From assembly GCA_016218725.1 (NCBI GenBank), contig JACRDB010000127.1:1-64000 (forward strand): a stretch of 64,000 bases of DNA. The letters run 5' to 3'. Position 1 is the first letter of the stretch, and every line of letters starts with the position of its first letter. The notes beneath the pieces are model-generated. The model did not search any database. It saw nothing but the letters and a program-made list of their open reading frames with translations, and had not been told where the DNA came from. The position numbers were made by a program, and so were the translations under genes. The stretch comes from Deltaproteobacteria bacterium (lineage in GTDB: Bacteria; Myxococcota_A; Polyangia; Polyangiales; Ga0077539). Positions 55,441 to 62,924 of this stretch are shown piece by piece.

Positions 55441-58385
55441 TGCGCGCCCGCGCCTGGTGTGCCCTCGCGGTGGCGTGGGTGCTCGCCTTCCCGCTGGAGC
55501 TCCGGGCCCAGCAGGACCCGAGGCTCCAGTGGCAGACCCTGGAGACCCCGCGCTTTCGCATTCACTTCTACCAGCAGGCCGAGCCCATCGCGCGCCGCGT
55601 GGCGGAGATCGCCGAGGGCGCCGCCGACCGCCTCGCGGTGCCCCTCGGGTGGCAACAGTCCCAGCGTACGGAGATCGTCCTGTCCGACTCCACCGACGAC
55701 GCCAATGGGACGGCCACGGCGCTTCCCTACAACACCGTACACCTCTTCGTGACGTCCCCGGACGACCTGTCGACCCTGAATCAGTACGACGACTGGCTGT
55801 CCACGCTGGTGACCCACGAGTACACCCACGTACTTCACACGGACCGCATCTCCGGCGTAGCCGCGGTGGTGAACGCGGTGTTCGGCAAGCTCTGGGCGCC
55901 CAACCAGGTGCAGCCCCGGTGGATCCTCGAGGGCCTGGCCGTCTACGAAGAGACGCAGCACACCGCGGGCGGGAGGCTGCGCTCGTCCATCTGGGACATG
56001 CAGCTTCGGGCCGACGCCCTGGCGGACAACCTGGTCACGCTGGACCAGCTCACCAACGGCCCCAACCGCTGGCCCCACGGCAACATCTGGTACCTCTACG
56101 GGTCCTATGTGATGCAGTACGTGGCCGACCGCTTTGGCCCCGAGGCCCTCGCGGAGCTCTCCCGGGAGTACGGCGGGATGACCTTCCCCTGGGCCCTCGG
56201 GCGGGCCATCCGGCGCATCACCGGCCAGGACTGGGAGGGCATCTATGAAGACTTCCTGCGCTTCCTGCGCGCCCGCTACGACGCCCAGCGGGCGGCCATC
56301 GTGGCTCGCGGGCAGGTGGAGGGCGCGCGGCTGACGCGCCAGGGCGAGGAGGTGCGCTCGCCGCGCTTCCTCCCCGACGGCACGCTCGTGTACGAGAGCG
56401 CGGACAACCAGTCGCAGCCCGTGGTGCGGGCGCTCCCGCCGGAGGCCCTGGAGCGCCCGGGCGTGGAGCCCTATCGCCTGGAGTGGCTGGCCAGCTCGTC
56501 GGGCGTCGGGGTGGACGGGGACCGCCGCCTGGTGGTGTCCGACCTGGGCCCCTACCGGGACATCTATTACTACCACGACCTCTTCCTGTGGACCCTCGGC
56601 CGCGACGCCGACGGGCGCCTGGAGCGCACCGGCTGGGAGCGCCTCACGGAGGGCTGGAGGGCCCAGCAGCCCGACGTCTCTCCGGACGGCGACCACGTGG
56701 TGTTCACCGTCAATCACCGCGGCACCACCGCGCTCTTCGAGATGTCCATCGCCGAGCGGGTCCCTCACTGCCTCTTCCGCCCGAGGCGCTTCGAGCAGGT
56801 GTACGCGCCGCGCTACGCGCCCGACGGGAGCGCCGTGGCCTTCTCCTGGTGGCGGTCCGGGGGACGCCGGGACCTCGCCCTGTGGGAGCGCGCGACGGGC
56901 CGCGTGCGCACCCTCACGGACGACCCGGCGCTGGACCTGTCGCCCTCGTTCAGCCCCGACGGGGCGGTGATCCTCTGGTCCAGCGACCGCACCGGGGTGA
57001 TGAACCTCTACGCCTACGAGCGCGCCACCGGGAGGGTGCGCCAGGTGACCAACGCGCTCCTCGGAGCCTTCCAGCCCGCGGTGAGCCCCGACCAGCGCTG
57101 GATCGCCTACGTAGGCTACTCGCACCGCGGCTATGACCTCTTCCGTATGCCGTACGACCCGCCCTCCTGGCGCTCCCCGGACCGGGTCCCGGACCCTCTG
57201 GCCCGCGGGGACGCCCACGCGGGCCCCGCGCGCGCCATCCCCATGGAGCTCTACCGGTACAGCCCCTGGGCCACGCTGCGCCCGCGGTCCTGGCTCCTGG
57301 ACCTGACCTCCGACGGCTTCGGCCCTCAACTCGGCGTGCGCTCCAACGCCTCGGACGTCCTCGGGCGTCACGCCTGGAGCGCCCGCGTGGGGGTGGGCCT
57401 GGTCCGCGGTGACACCAACGTGGACCTCGGGTACGTCTACCGCGGCGTGCGCCCCACGCTGCGCATGCACGCCTACCGCACGGTGGAGCCAGGCACGGGC
57501 TACCGCGTCGGCCGCACCACCGTCCCCTGGGTGGCCGAGCGCCTCGGCGGCGAGACCGAGCTCTCCGTGGGCTTCCCGGGCTTCTTCGAGGGCCACACGC
57601 TCTCCCTCGCCTACGAGGCCTACTGGCAGCGCGCCCTCGGGGGCCTGCCGGACCTCGCCGGGCGCCTCGACCCGAGCGAGGCCCCGCCCAGCTTCCCCTT
57701 CCAGGGCTTTCAGGCGGGCCTGCGGGGGACCTGGTTCTTCAACCGCTCGCAGCGCTACGCGTACTCCATCACCCAGCAGCAGGGTTTCAACGCCCAGGTG
57801 AGCGTCCGCGTCCAGGACGCCCTCCTCGGCAGCTCCACCGGGAGCGTGGACGTGTCCGCGGGGATGAACGTCTACGTCCCCATGCCCTGGAGCCACAACC
57901 TCCGGCGGCACATCCTTGCGGTGCACCTGGGCCTGGGCATCGGCACCGCGGACCGCGGCGAGCGGGGGGTCTTCTCCCTCGGGGGCTTCCCCAATTTCTC
58001 CCCCTCCACGCTGCTGGACGCGTTTCGCAGCGGCACCCAGGCCGGGGGCATCGCGCTCCGGGGCTACGCGCCCAACAGCCGCGTCGGGAGCCAGTTCCAG
58101 GTGGTGAACCTGGAGTACCGCTTCCCGGTGCTCCAGCTCCAGCGCGGGCCCTCCACCCTGCCGGTGTTCGTCCAGCGCCTCACCGGCGACGTCTTCCTCG
58201 ACGTGGGCAACGCCTCCTACGGGACCTTCCGCTGGGACGCGGTGGCCCTGGGCACCGGGGTGGAGCTCCTGGCGGACCTGATCGTGGGCTACGTGGTGCC
58301 CTTCACCGTGCGCGTGGGCTACGCCCGGGGCCTCACCGACGACGGCGACGACCAGCTCTACGGGCTCCTGTCGTCCCCCTTCTGA
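55440..58385 (+). CDS. Three-part envelope protein: gluzincin metalloprotease, TolB-type propeller, C-terminal beta-barrel
   Basis: The product is 981 residues with a signal peptide ending in LRA-Q. The first domain is a gluzincin-like peptidase with zinc-binding HEYTH (126-130) and third ligand E164 in WILEGLAVYEE. Next is a TolB-like propeller with blades such as PDVSPDGDHVVFTV, PRYAPDGSAVAFSW, PSFSPDGAVILWSS and PAVSPDQRWIAYVG. From about residue 620 the pattern changes to a membrane beta-barrel. Its end contains LTGDVFLDVGNASYG and GYVVPFTVRVGYARGL, like BamA/surface-antigen C-termini, with terminal F. Protease and barrel in one chain suggests protein processing at the outer membrane. Confidence 0.85.
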   Translation: MRARAWCALAVAWVLAFPLELRAQQDPRLQWQTLETPRFRIHFYQQAEPIARRVAEIAEGAADRLAVPLGWQQSQRTEIVLSDSTDDANGTATALPYNTVHLFVTSPDDLSTLNQYDDWLSTLVTHEYTHVLHTDRISGVAAVVNAVFGKLWAPNQVQPRWILEGLAVYEETQHTAGGRLRSSIWDMQLRADALADNLVTLDQLTNGPNRWPHGNIWYLYGSYVMQYVADRFGPEALAELSREYGGMTFPWALGRAIRRITGQDWEGIYEDFLRFLRARYDAQRAAIVARGQVEGARLTRQGEEVRSPRFLPDGTLVYESADNQSQPVVRALPPEALERPGVEPYRLEWLASSSGVGVDGDRRLVVSDLGPYRDIYYYHDLFLWTLGRDADGRLERTGWERLTEGWRAQQPDVSPDGDHVVFTVNHRGTTALFEMSIAERVPHCLFRPRRFEQVYAPRYAPDGSAVAFSWWRSGGRRDLALWERATGRVRTLTDDPALDLSPSFSPDGAVILWSSDRTGVMNLYAYERATGRVRQVTNALLGAFQPAVSPDQRWIAYVGYSHRGYDLFRMPYDPPSWRSPDRVPDPLARGDAHAGPARAIPMELYRYSPWATLRPRSWLLDLTSDGFGPQLGVRSNASDVLGRHAWSARVGVGLVRGDTNVDLGYVYRGVRPTLRMHAYRTVEPGTGYRVGRTTVPWVAERLGGETELSVGFPGFFEGHTLSLAYEAYWQRALGGLPDLAGRLDPSEAPPSFPFQGFQAGLRGTWFFNRSQRYAYSITQQQGFNAQVSVRVQDALLGSSTGSVDVSAGMNVYVPMPWSHNLRRHILAVHLGLGIGTADRGERGVFSLGGFPNFSPSTLLDAFRSGTQAGGIALRGYAPNSRVGSQFQVVNLEYRFPVLQLQRGPSTLPVFVQRLTGDVFLDVGNASYGTFRWDAVALGTGVELLADLIVGYVVPFTVRVGYARGLTDDGDDQLYGLLSSPF

Positions 58386-58387
58386 GG

Positions 58388-58403
58388 CTGAATGAGCGTT
58401 CAG
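58388..58403. terminator. Short hairpin between convergent genes
   Basis: CTGAA and TTCAG arms enclose TGAGCG. The 26-base gap between two converging stop codons makes a small two-way terminator more likely than an operator. Confidence 0.4.
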
Positions 58404-58411
58404 TCACCTGC

Positions 58412-59032
58412 TCAGGGCGCGTGGAGCTCCAGGTCCTCGAAGGAGAACACCGTGGCGCTGTCGATCTCCTTGCTGCCGCCCTGGGCCTGGAGGGCCACGA
58501 GGCCCTTGGCGAAGACCGTGTCGTGCACCGAGGCGATCTGCACGCCGTTGACGCTCACGGTGAGCTGCGGCCCCTCGCAGGTGATGTGCACGCGGTTCTT
58601 GCTCCCGATCCCCGGGAGGATGGCCGGCGCGCGCGTCCAGTCCACCAGGGCGGTGCTCACGTTGTCCATCCGGCGGGTGAGGCGGTAGTAGCCCTCCCCG
58701 TCGAGGAAGAGCCGGTAGTTGTTCTTGTCGTCCATGGCGCGGAAGCTCACGCCGCAGTAGCTCTGCGTGGGCTCCTGGCCGGCCACCAGGCTCAGGGTCA
58801 CCAGCAGCGCGAAGTCCGAGTAGCGGGCCTTGTCGTACCAGTACGCCGCCACGGAGGTCTCCCCCCCGGGGAGCGTCACCACCAGCCCCGGCTGGTCGAA
58901 GCGCAGGGGCGGCGTGGTGGCCGTGGCCGCGAAGGACCAGCCCTCCGGGGCGGTGGTGAACTTCTCCTCGAAAATCGTCGGCCAGGCGATCACGTCCTGG
59001 CCCGCGGTCTCGGCTTGCTTCTCGTCGCTCAT
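58412..59032 (-). CDS. Concanavalin-like beta-sandwich protein
   Basis: The product is 206 residues with no signal peptide. The pattern of EKFTTAPEGWSF, GGETSVAAYWYDKARYSDFALLVTL, SYCGVSFRAMDDKNNYRLFLDGEGYYRL, then NRVHITCEGPQLTVSVNGVQIASV and DTVFAKGLVALQAQGG is typical of LamG-like or glycosyl-hydrolase-associated beta-sandwiches. Such domains bind carbohydrate. GAGGTG eight bases before the ATG is a modest Shine-Dalgarno sequence. The gene is alone on its strand here. It should be cytoplasmic unless exported by a non-classical route. Confidence 0.75.
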   Translation of the reverse strand: MSDEKQAETAGQDVIAWPTIFEEKFTTAPEGWSFAATATTPPLRFDQPGLVVTLPGGETSVAAYWYDKARYSDFALLVTLSLVAGQEPTQSYCGVSFRAMDDKNNYRLFLDGEGYYRLTRRMDNVSTALVDWTRAPAILPGIGSKNRVHITCEGPQLTVSVNGVQIASVHDTVFAKGLVALQAQGGSKEIDSATVFSFEDLELHAP

Positions 59033-59262
59033 GGCAGGGCACCTCGCGTCCGTCCTGCGGCCGCCCGCGCGGCGCCCGACGCCGAGCGAACATACCCGCA
59101 TCGACGCCCCCGTGGACAGACCAAATCGGCCCCCTGGCGCGCCGCCGCGGGCCCCCACCGGACCGCCCGGCCGAGGTCGCGGGGCCCGGCGGCGGACCGA
59201 CCCTCCCCGCGGCGCCGCGCACCTCAACCCACAACCCTTGCACCGAAGGGGACATTCGGGAC

Positions 59263-59291
59263 TTGACATGGTGGTGGAATGCGCTGATGGT
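59263..59291 (+). promoter_or_regulatory. Sigma-70-like promoter for the AT-hook protein
   Basis: A perfect TTGACA (59263-59268) is followed after 17 bases by GATGGT (59286-59291), a weak -10. GGAAGGAG lies before the ATG at 59312. The rest of the 279-base gap from 59033 holds no gene that I can see. Confidence 0.55.
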
Positions 59292-59311
59292 CCCTGGAAG
59301 GAGTTCATCGA

Positions 59312-59851
59312 ATGTCCAAAGAGACGCAGCGGCAGATCAATGAGTTGTTGGGTGACTTCGGGGCGAAGCTCTGGAAGCTCTTCCAGGCCGGTGTGGTGCA
59401 GTCGGTCACGGCCTCGGCGCCGGCCAGCGGTGGCCGCAAGGCCCGGGGGGGTGGCGGCGGCGGCGGGCGCGCGGCGGTGCGGCGCTCCTCCACGGGCCGC
59501 GGGCCCAAGAGCACGCCCGCGGAGGTCAACGCGCTGATCACCAAGATGGTGGACGCGCTCCGCAAGCACGGCAAGCCCATGTCCGCCAAGGACCTGCGCG
59601 CGGCCATCAAGGCCGAGGAGGGGCCCTTCAACTATGCGCTCAACCGGGCCAAGGACGGCAAGCGCGTGAAGCAGCACGGCGAGCGCCGGATGGCGCGCTA
59701 CACCGCCGGGCGCAAGAACGCCCGCGGCACGACCCCCCGCGGGCGCGGGCGCCCCCCGGGCCGCAAGCCCCGCGCCGCGGCGGCCGCCCCGGCCGCGGCC
59801 CCGGTCACCGAGGCCGCCGTCAGCGCCAGCACCGAGAGCGCGCCGAGCTGA
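59312..59851 (+). CDS. Basic DNA-binding protein with HARE-like domain and AT-hook
   Basis: The product is 179 residues, strongly basic. An N-terminal helix (about 1-30) is followed by a Gly/Arg-rich linker. A helical domain (65-130) contains EVNALITKMVDALRKHGKPMSAKDLRAAIK, similar in layout to HARE-type winged-helix modules. A C-terminal AT-hook (core RGRP in PRGRGRPPGRKPR) and an Ala/Pro-rich tail end the protein. AT-hooks grip the minor groove of AT-rich DNA and are known in the myxobacterial CarD. In a GC-rich genome it would mark the rare AT-rich spots. It is probably nucleoid-associated or a regulator. Confidence 0.78.
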   Translation: MSKETQRQINELLGDFGAKLWKLFQAGVVQSVTASAPASGGRKARGGGGGGGRAAVRRSSTGRGPKSTPAEVNALITKMVDALRKHGKPMSAKDLRAAIKAEEGPFNYALNRAKDGKRVKQHGERRMARYTAGRKNARGTTPRGRGRPPGRKPRAAAAAPAAAPVTEAAVSASTESAPS

Positions 59852-59854
59852 CCC

Positions 59855-60403
59855 TCAGTCGTTGTCCACGATGGTGACCGCGCGGGAGGCGCTGGCGACA
59901 CGGCCGCTGGCCCGCTCCCGCAGGGTCACGGAGAGCGTAAAGCGCCTCCCCACCACCTCCGTCGGGCCTCGGATCCGGGTCAGGATCACCAGCTCCGGCG
60001 AGGACGACTCGAAGCCCTGCTCCGTGCGTACGAGGCCCCGGCGCTCGATCCTGGGGAGCTCTTCATGGTCCGTCAGGCTGGGGCCTCCCTCCGCGGGCGT
60101 CACCTGAAAAGACACCAGCACGTCGGGCTGCATCCCCCGGAAGCGCACGCGACCAAAGATGTGATACCCGCCCTGGGGGCCATGGATGAGCTCGGTCTCC
60201 GCGCCGGTCGGCGGCAGCTCGGTCCAGTAGCTCTGCCCGGTGCCCAGGTCCACCTCGACGCCCGGCGGCAGCGGGGAGTCCTGGGTCCCGGTGTCCGGCC
60301 GGGCGCCGTCCGGCGCCGTCGCGTCGGGCCCCGGTGAGCCATCGGGGCAGCCCGTCAGGGCCGCCGCCAGCGCCAGCGCAATCCAAGGAAGGGTTCTCGC
60401 CAC
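59855..60403 (-). CDS. Lipoprotein of unknown function
   Basis: The product is 182 residues. The GTG at 60403 gives a classic signal ending in LTGC. A TTG 14 codons upstream is possible but less likely. An Asp/Ala/Pro linker of about 25 residues follows. The remaining 120 residues look like one Ig-like or fibronectin-like beta-sandwich (VLVSFQVTPAEGGPS, ELVILTRIRGPTEVVGRRFTLSVTLRER). No named family. It converges on the AT-hook gene with three bases between stops. Confidence 0.72.
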   Translation of the reverse strand: MARTLPWIALALAAALTGCPDGSPGPDATAPDGARPDTGTQDSPLPPGVEVDLGTGQSYWTELPPTGAETELIHGPQGGYHIFGRVRFRGMQPDVLVSFQVTPAEGGPSLTDHEELPRIERRGLVRTEQGFESSSPELVILTRIRGPTEVVGRRFTLSVTLRERASGRVASASRAVTIVDND

Positions 60404-60455
60404 GGGAGGTGTGTAGGAGGGTAGTACACAGGGGCCTTTGCGCAACAGCGCGGTG

Positions 60456-60464
60456 TGCTATACA
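60456..60464 (+). promoter_or_regulatory. Extended -10 (TGCTATACA) for the Kelch lipoprotein
   Basis: TGC-TATACA ends seven bases before the ATG at 60472. It is the closest of the set to the standard TATAAT hexamer in its first four bases. Confidence 0.5.
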
Positions 60465-60471
60465 GCGGGCA

Positions 60472-61773
60472 ATGAACGCGGTATGGTGCACGGTGAGCGC
60501 CCTCGGGTGCGTGGCGTTCCTCCTCGGCTGCGGCGGCTCCACGCCCCCTCCCCCAGGCGACGGCGCCGCGGGGGAGGCCGGGGACGTGGGCGACGCGGCG
60601 GACGCCAGCCCCGCGGGGGACGCGACGGACGCGCCGGTGTGCACGGGCGGGGCGGAGGCGCCGCTCCCTCGGGGGGACGCCGTGGGCGTCGTGGACCCTG
60701 TCTCCGGCGCGCTCTACGTCTTTGGTGGGGACGTGGGCCCCACGGTCAATTGCATCCCAGCCCCGGCCTTTCAAGACGACAGCTGGCGCTACGACCCGGG
60801 GTGTGACCGCTGGCGGCGCCTGCCCGGGGACCTCCACCCCAGCGCGCGCTCCCGCTCGGCCTGGGCGCTGGACGCGCGGCGCCGCAGGCTGGTGCTCTTC
60901 GGAGGGCGCTACCGCCGCGGGGGAACGGGGAATTATTCCCTGTACCGGGACGTGTGGGCCCTGGACCTCGCCACGGAGCATTGGGAGGAGCTCCAGACCA
61001 CGGGCGCCGCGCCCTCGGCGCGGGCCAACGCCGTGGCGGTGTATGACTCCGAGGCCGACGAGTTCGTGGTCCACGGTGGGAACACCAGCGTCAATGGCGC
61101 GGCGTTTACGCCGCGGGGAGACGCCTTCGCGCTCAACCTGGAGACCCTCGCGTGGCGCTCCGTGGCCGCCTCGGGGCCCCCGGCCAGGCTCTTTCACGCC
61201 GCGGCGGCCCGCGGCCGCACGATGGTGCTCGTAGGCGGCGGGGACGAGCGGGCCTTCCAGGGTCCGTTCTTGCGTGACGCCTGGAGCCTGGACCTCTCCG
61301 CGGGCACCTGGTCGCGCCTGGCGCTCTCCGGGGAGACTGCCTTCCTCGGTGGTCGCATCAGCGCCGCCCTGGTACCCGACCCCGGAGGCGACGGGTACGT
61401 GCTCCTCGGCGGCCACGATGACGGCGCCCTCGGGAACCGCAATGACGTCCTCGGGCTGTCCGCCACCGGCGCTGTACGGATCCTGCGCAACGGCGACGCG
61501 CTGCGCCGCGCGGGCATGGGCTTCTGTAATTTCCCGGCGGACTTCACCGACGCCGACCTGGAGGCGCCGGAGCGCCGGAGCGCCTTCGTGGTCGGCGTGG
61601 ACACCGCGCGCCGTCGGGCCCTGGTCTACGGTGGCAAGACCGATTGCGGCCTCGCGGGAGACGTGTGGGCCGTAAACCTCGTGGATGGCGCCTGGACGCT
61701 CCTGCGAGGCACCCAGGAGGGGCTCTCCTGTGTCCGCTCGGGACGGATGGCCTGCACCTCCCTCTGTCAGTGA
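60472..61773 (+). CDS. Kelch-repeat surface lipoprotein
   Basis: The product is 433 residues. The lipobox is LLGC. A Gly/Asp/Ala-rich linker is followed by about five Kelch blades. Each has the GG or GGR doublet and a W six to ten residues after an aspartate or tyrosine, for example LVLFGGRYRRGG...DVWALDLATEHWEEL and MVLVGGGDERAFQG...DAWSLDLSAGTWSRL. A Kelch propeller is a protein- or glycan-binding scaffold. Its end overlaps the convergent MFS gene by seven bases. Confidence 0.85.
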   Translation: MNAVWCTVSALGCVAFLLGCGGSTPPPPGDGAAGEAGDVGDAADASPAGDATDAPVCTGGAEAPLPRGDAVGVVDPVSGALYVFGGDVGPTVNCIPAPAFQDDSWRYDPGCDRWRRLPGDLHPSARSRSAWALDARRRRLVLFGGRYRRGGTGNYSLYRDVWALDLATEHWEELQTTGAAPSARANAVAVYDSEADEFVVHGGNTSVNGAAFTPRGDAFALNLETLAWRSVAASGPPARLFHAAAARGRTMVLVGGGDERAFQGPFLRDAWSLDLSAGTWSRLALSGETAFLGGRISAALVPDPGGDGYVLLGGHDDGALGNRNDVLGLSATGAVRILRNGDALRRAGMGFCNFPADFTDADLEAPERRSAFVVGVDTARRRALVYGGKTDCGLAGDVWAVNLVDGAWTLLRGTQEGLSCVRSGRMACTSLCQ

Positions 61774-62924
61774 GTTCTCAAGAGCCTCGCCATCCCCAGC
61801 GACGCCAGGAGCGCCAGGGCGCCCCCGGCGCCAAAGGTGCGCGCGGGCCCGAAGGTCTCCAGCGCCCAGCCGAAGCCCAGCGAGGCCGGTAGCGCCAGGA
61901 GTCCCGTCACCAGGTGGAAGGCCCCATAGGCCCGCCCGAGCTTCACGCCCGGCGCCAGGGTCGCCACCACCGCGCGCTGTGCGCCCTCGGTCAGGCCGTA
62001 ATAGACCCCATACAACCCGAGGACGGCGGTGAGCTCCAGGGGGGACCGCGCCACCCCGAAGGCCGCCCAGGCCACGGCGTAGAGGGCCCACCCGAGGCAC
62101 AGCGCCCGGGGCCTCCCGAGGCGGTCCGCGAGGGCCCCTCCAGGGGCCGCGCAGAGCGCCCTCAAGAGCGAGAGCCCACCCCACAGGAGCGGCAGCGACG
62201 CCTCCGGCGCGCCGAGCTGCCTCGCCCTCACCAGCACGAACACATCGCTCGCATTGGCGAGCGTGAAGAGTCCGGTGAGCAGCAGGTAACGCCGCAAGGC
62301 AGGTGGCAGTGGCGCCTCTTCGGTGTACGCCGGTTGCTTCACAGCGACCGCGCCCTCGCGCACGCCAAGGGCCACGAGGAGCACCGTCGCCAGGCCTGGG
62401 AAGACGGTGAGGGCAAAGGCCAGGCGGTACGCCCCGGGCCAGCGGTGGAGCACCAGGGCCGCCGCCAGGGGCCCCAGCACGGCCCCGAGGTTGTCCAGGG
62501 CGCGGTGGAGCCCGAAGGCCCGGGCCCTCAAGGGCTCCGGCGTGGCCTCGGCGATGAGCGCGTCCCGGGGGGCCGTGCGCAGGCCCTTGCCCACGCGGTC
62601 CAGCATTCTCAGCGCGACCACGTGCCAGGGCGCCAGGGCCAGCGCCAGGAGAGGCTTGGCCAGGCCCGAGAGGGCGTAGCCCCCGAGGACAAAGGGCTTG
62701 CGCTTCCCGCCCCGGTCGGCGCCGAGGCCCGCGAGGTATTTCACCCCCGCGGCGGTGGCGTCGGCCAGGCCCTCGATGGCGCCGAGGGCCACGTTGCGCG
62801 CGTGGAGCTCATGCTCCAGGAACAGCGGCAGGAGCGGAAAGGCCAGGTCCGAGGCCACATCGGCCAGGAGGCTCACGGCCCCGAGGAGAAAGACCGCCCT
62901 CGGGAGGCGAGGGCCGCCGCTCAC
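61767..62924 (-). CDS. MFS transporter
   Basis: The product is 385 residues with about eleven or twelve helices. The conserved loop DRVGKGLRTAPRDALIAEAT after helix 4 is the motif of a subgroup of bacterial drug/multidrug MFS proteins. A second loop with GGALADRLGRPRALC follows helix 8. It is probably an inner-membrane exporter. Substrate unknown. The start overlaps the upstream gene's stop (ATGA), so both are one operon. The 3' end overlaps the Kelch gene. Confidence 0.88.
   Translation of the reverse strand: MSGGPRLPRAVFLLGAVSLLADVASDLAFPLLPLFLEHELHARNVALGAIEGLADATAAGVKYLAGLGADRGGKRKPFVLGGYALSGLAKPLLALALAPWHVVALRMLDRVGKGLRTAPRDALIAEATPEPLRARAFGLHRALDNLGAVLGPLAAALVLHRWPGAYRLAFALTVFPGLATVLLVALGVREGAVAVKQPAYTEEAPLPPALRRYLLLTGLFTLANASDVFVLVRARQLGAPEASLPLLWGGLSLLRALCAAPGGALADRLGRPRALCLGWALYAVAWAAFGVARSPLELTAVLGLYGVYYGLTEGAQRAVVATLAPGVKLGRAYGAFHLVTGLLALPASLGFGWALETFGPARTFGAGGALALLASLGMARLLRTH

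Noticed and set aside
58388..58403. A TetR-type operator
   Set aside because: It resembles such sites, but it lies between two converging stop codons where no promoter is expected.
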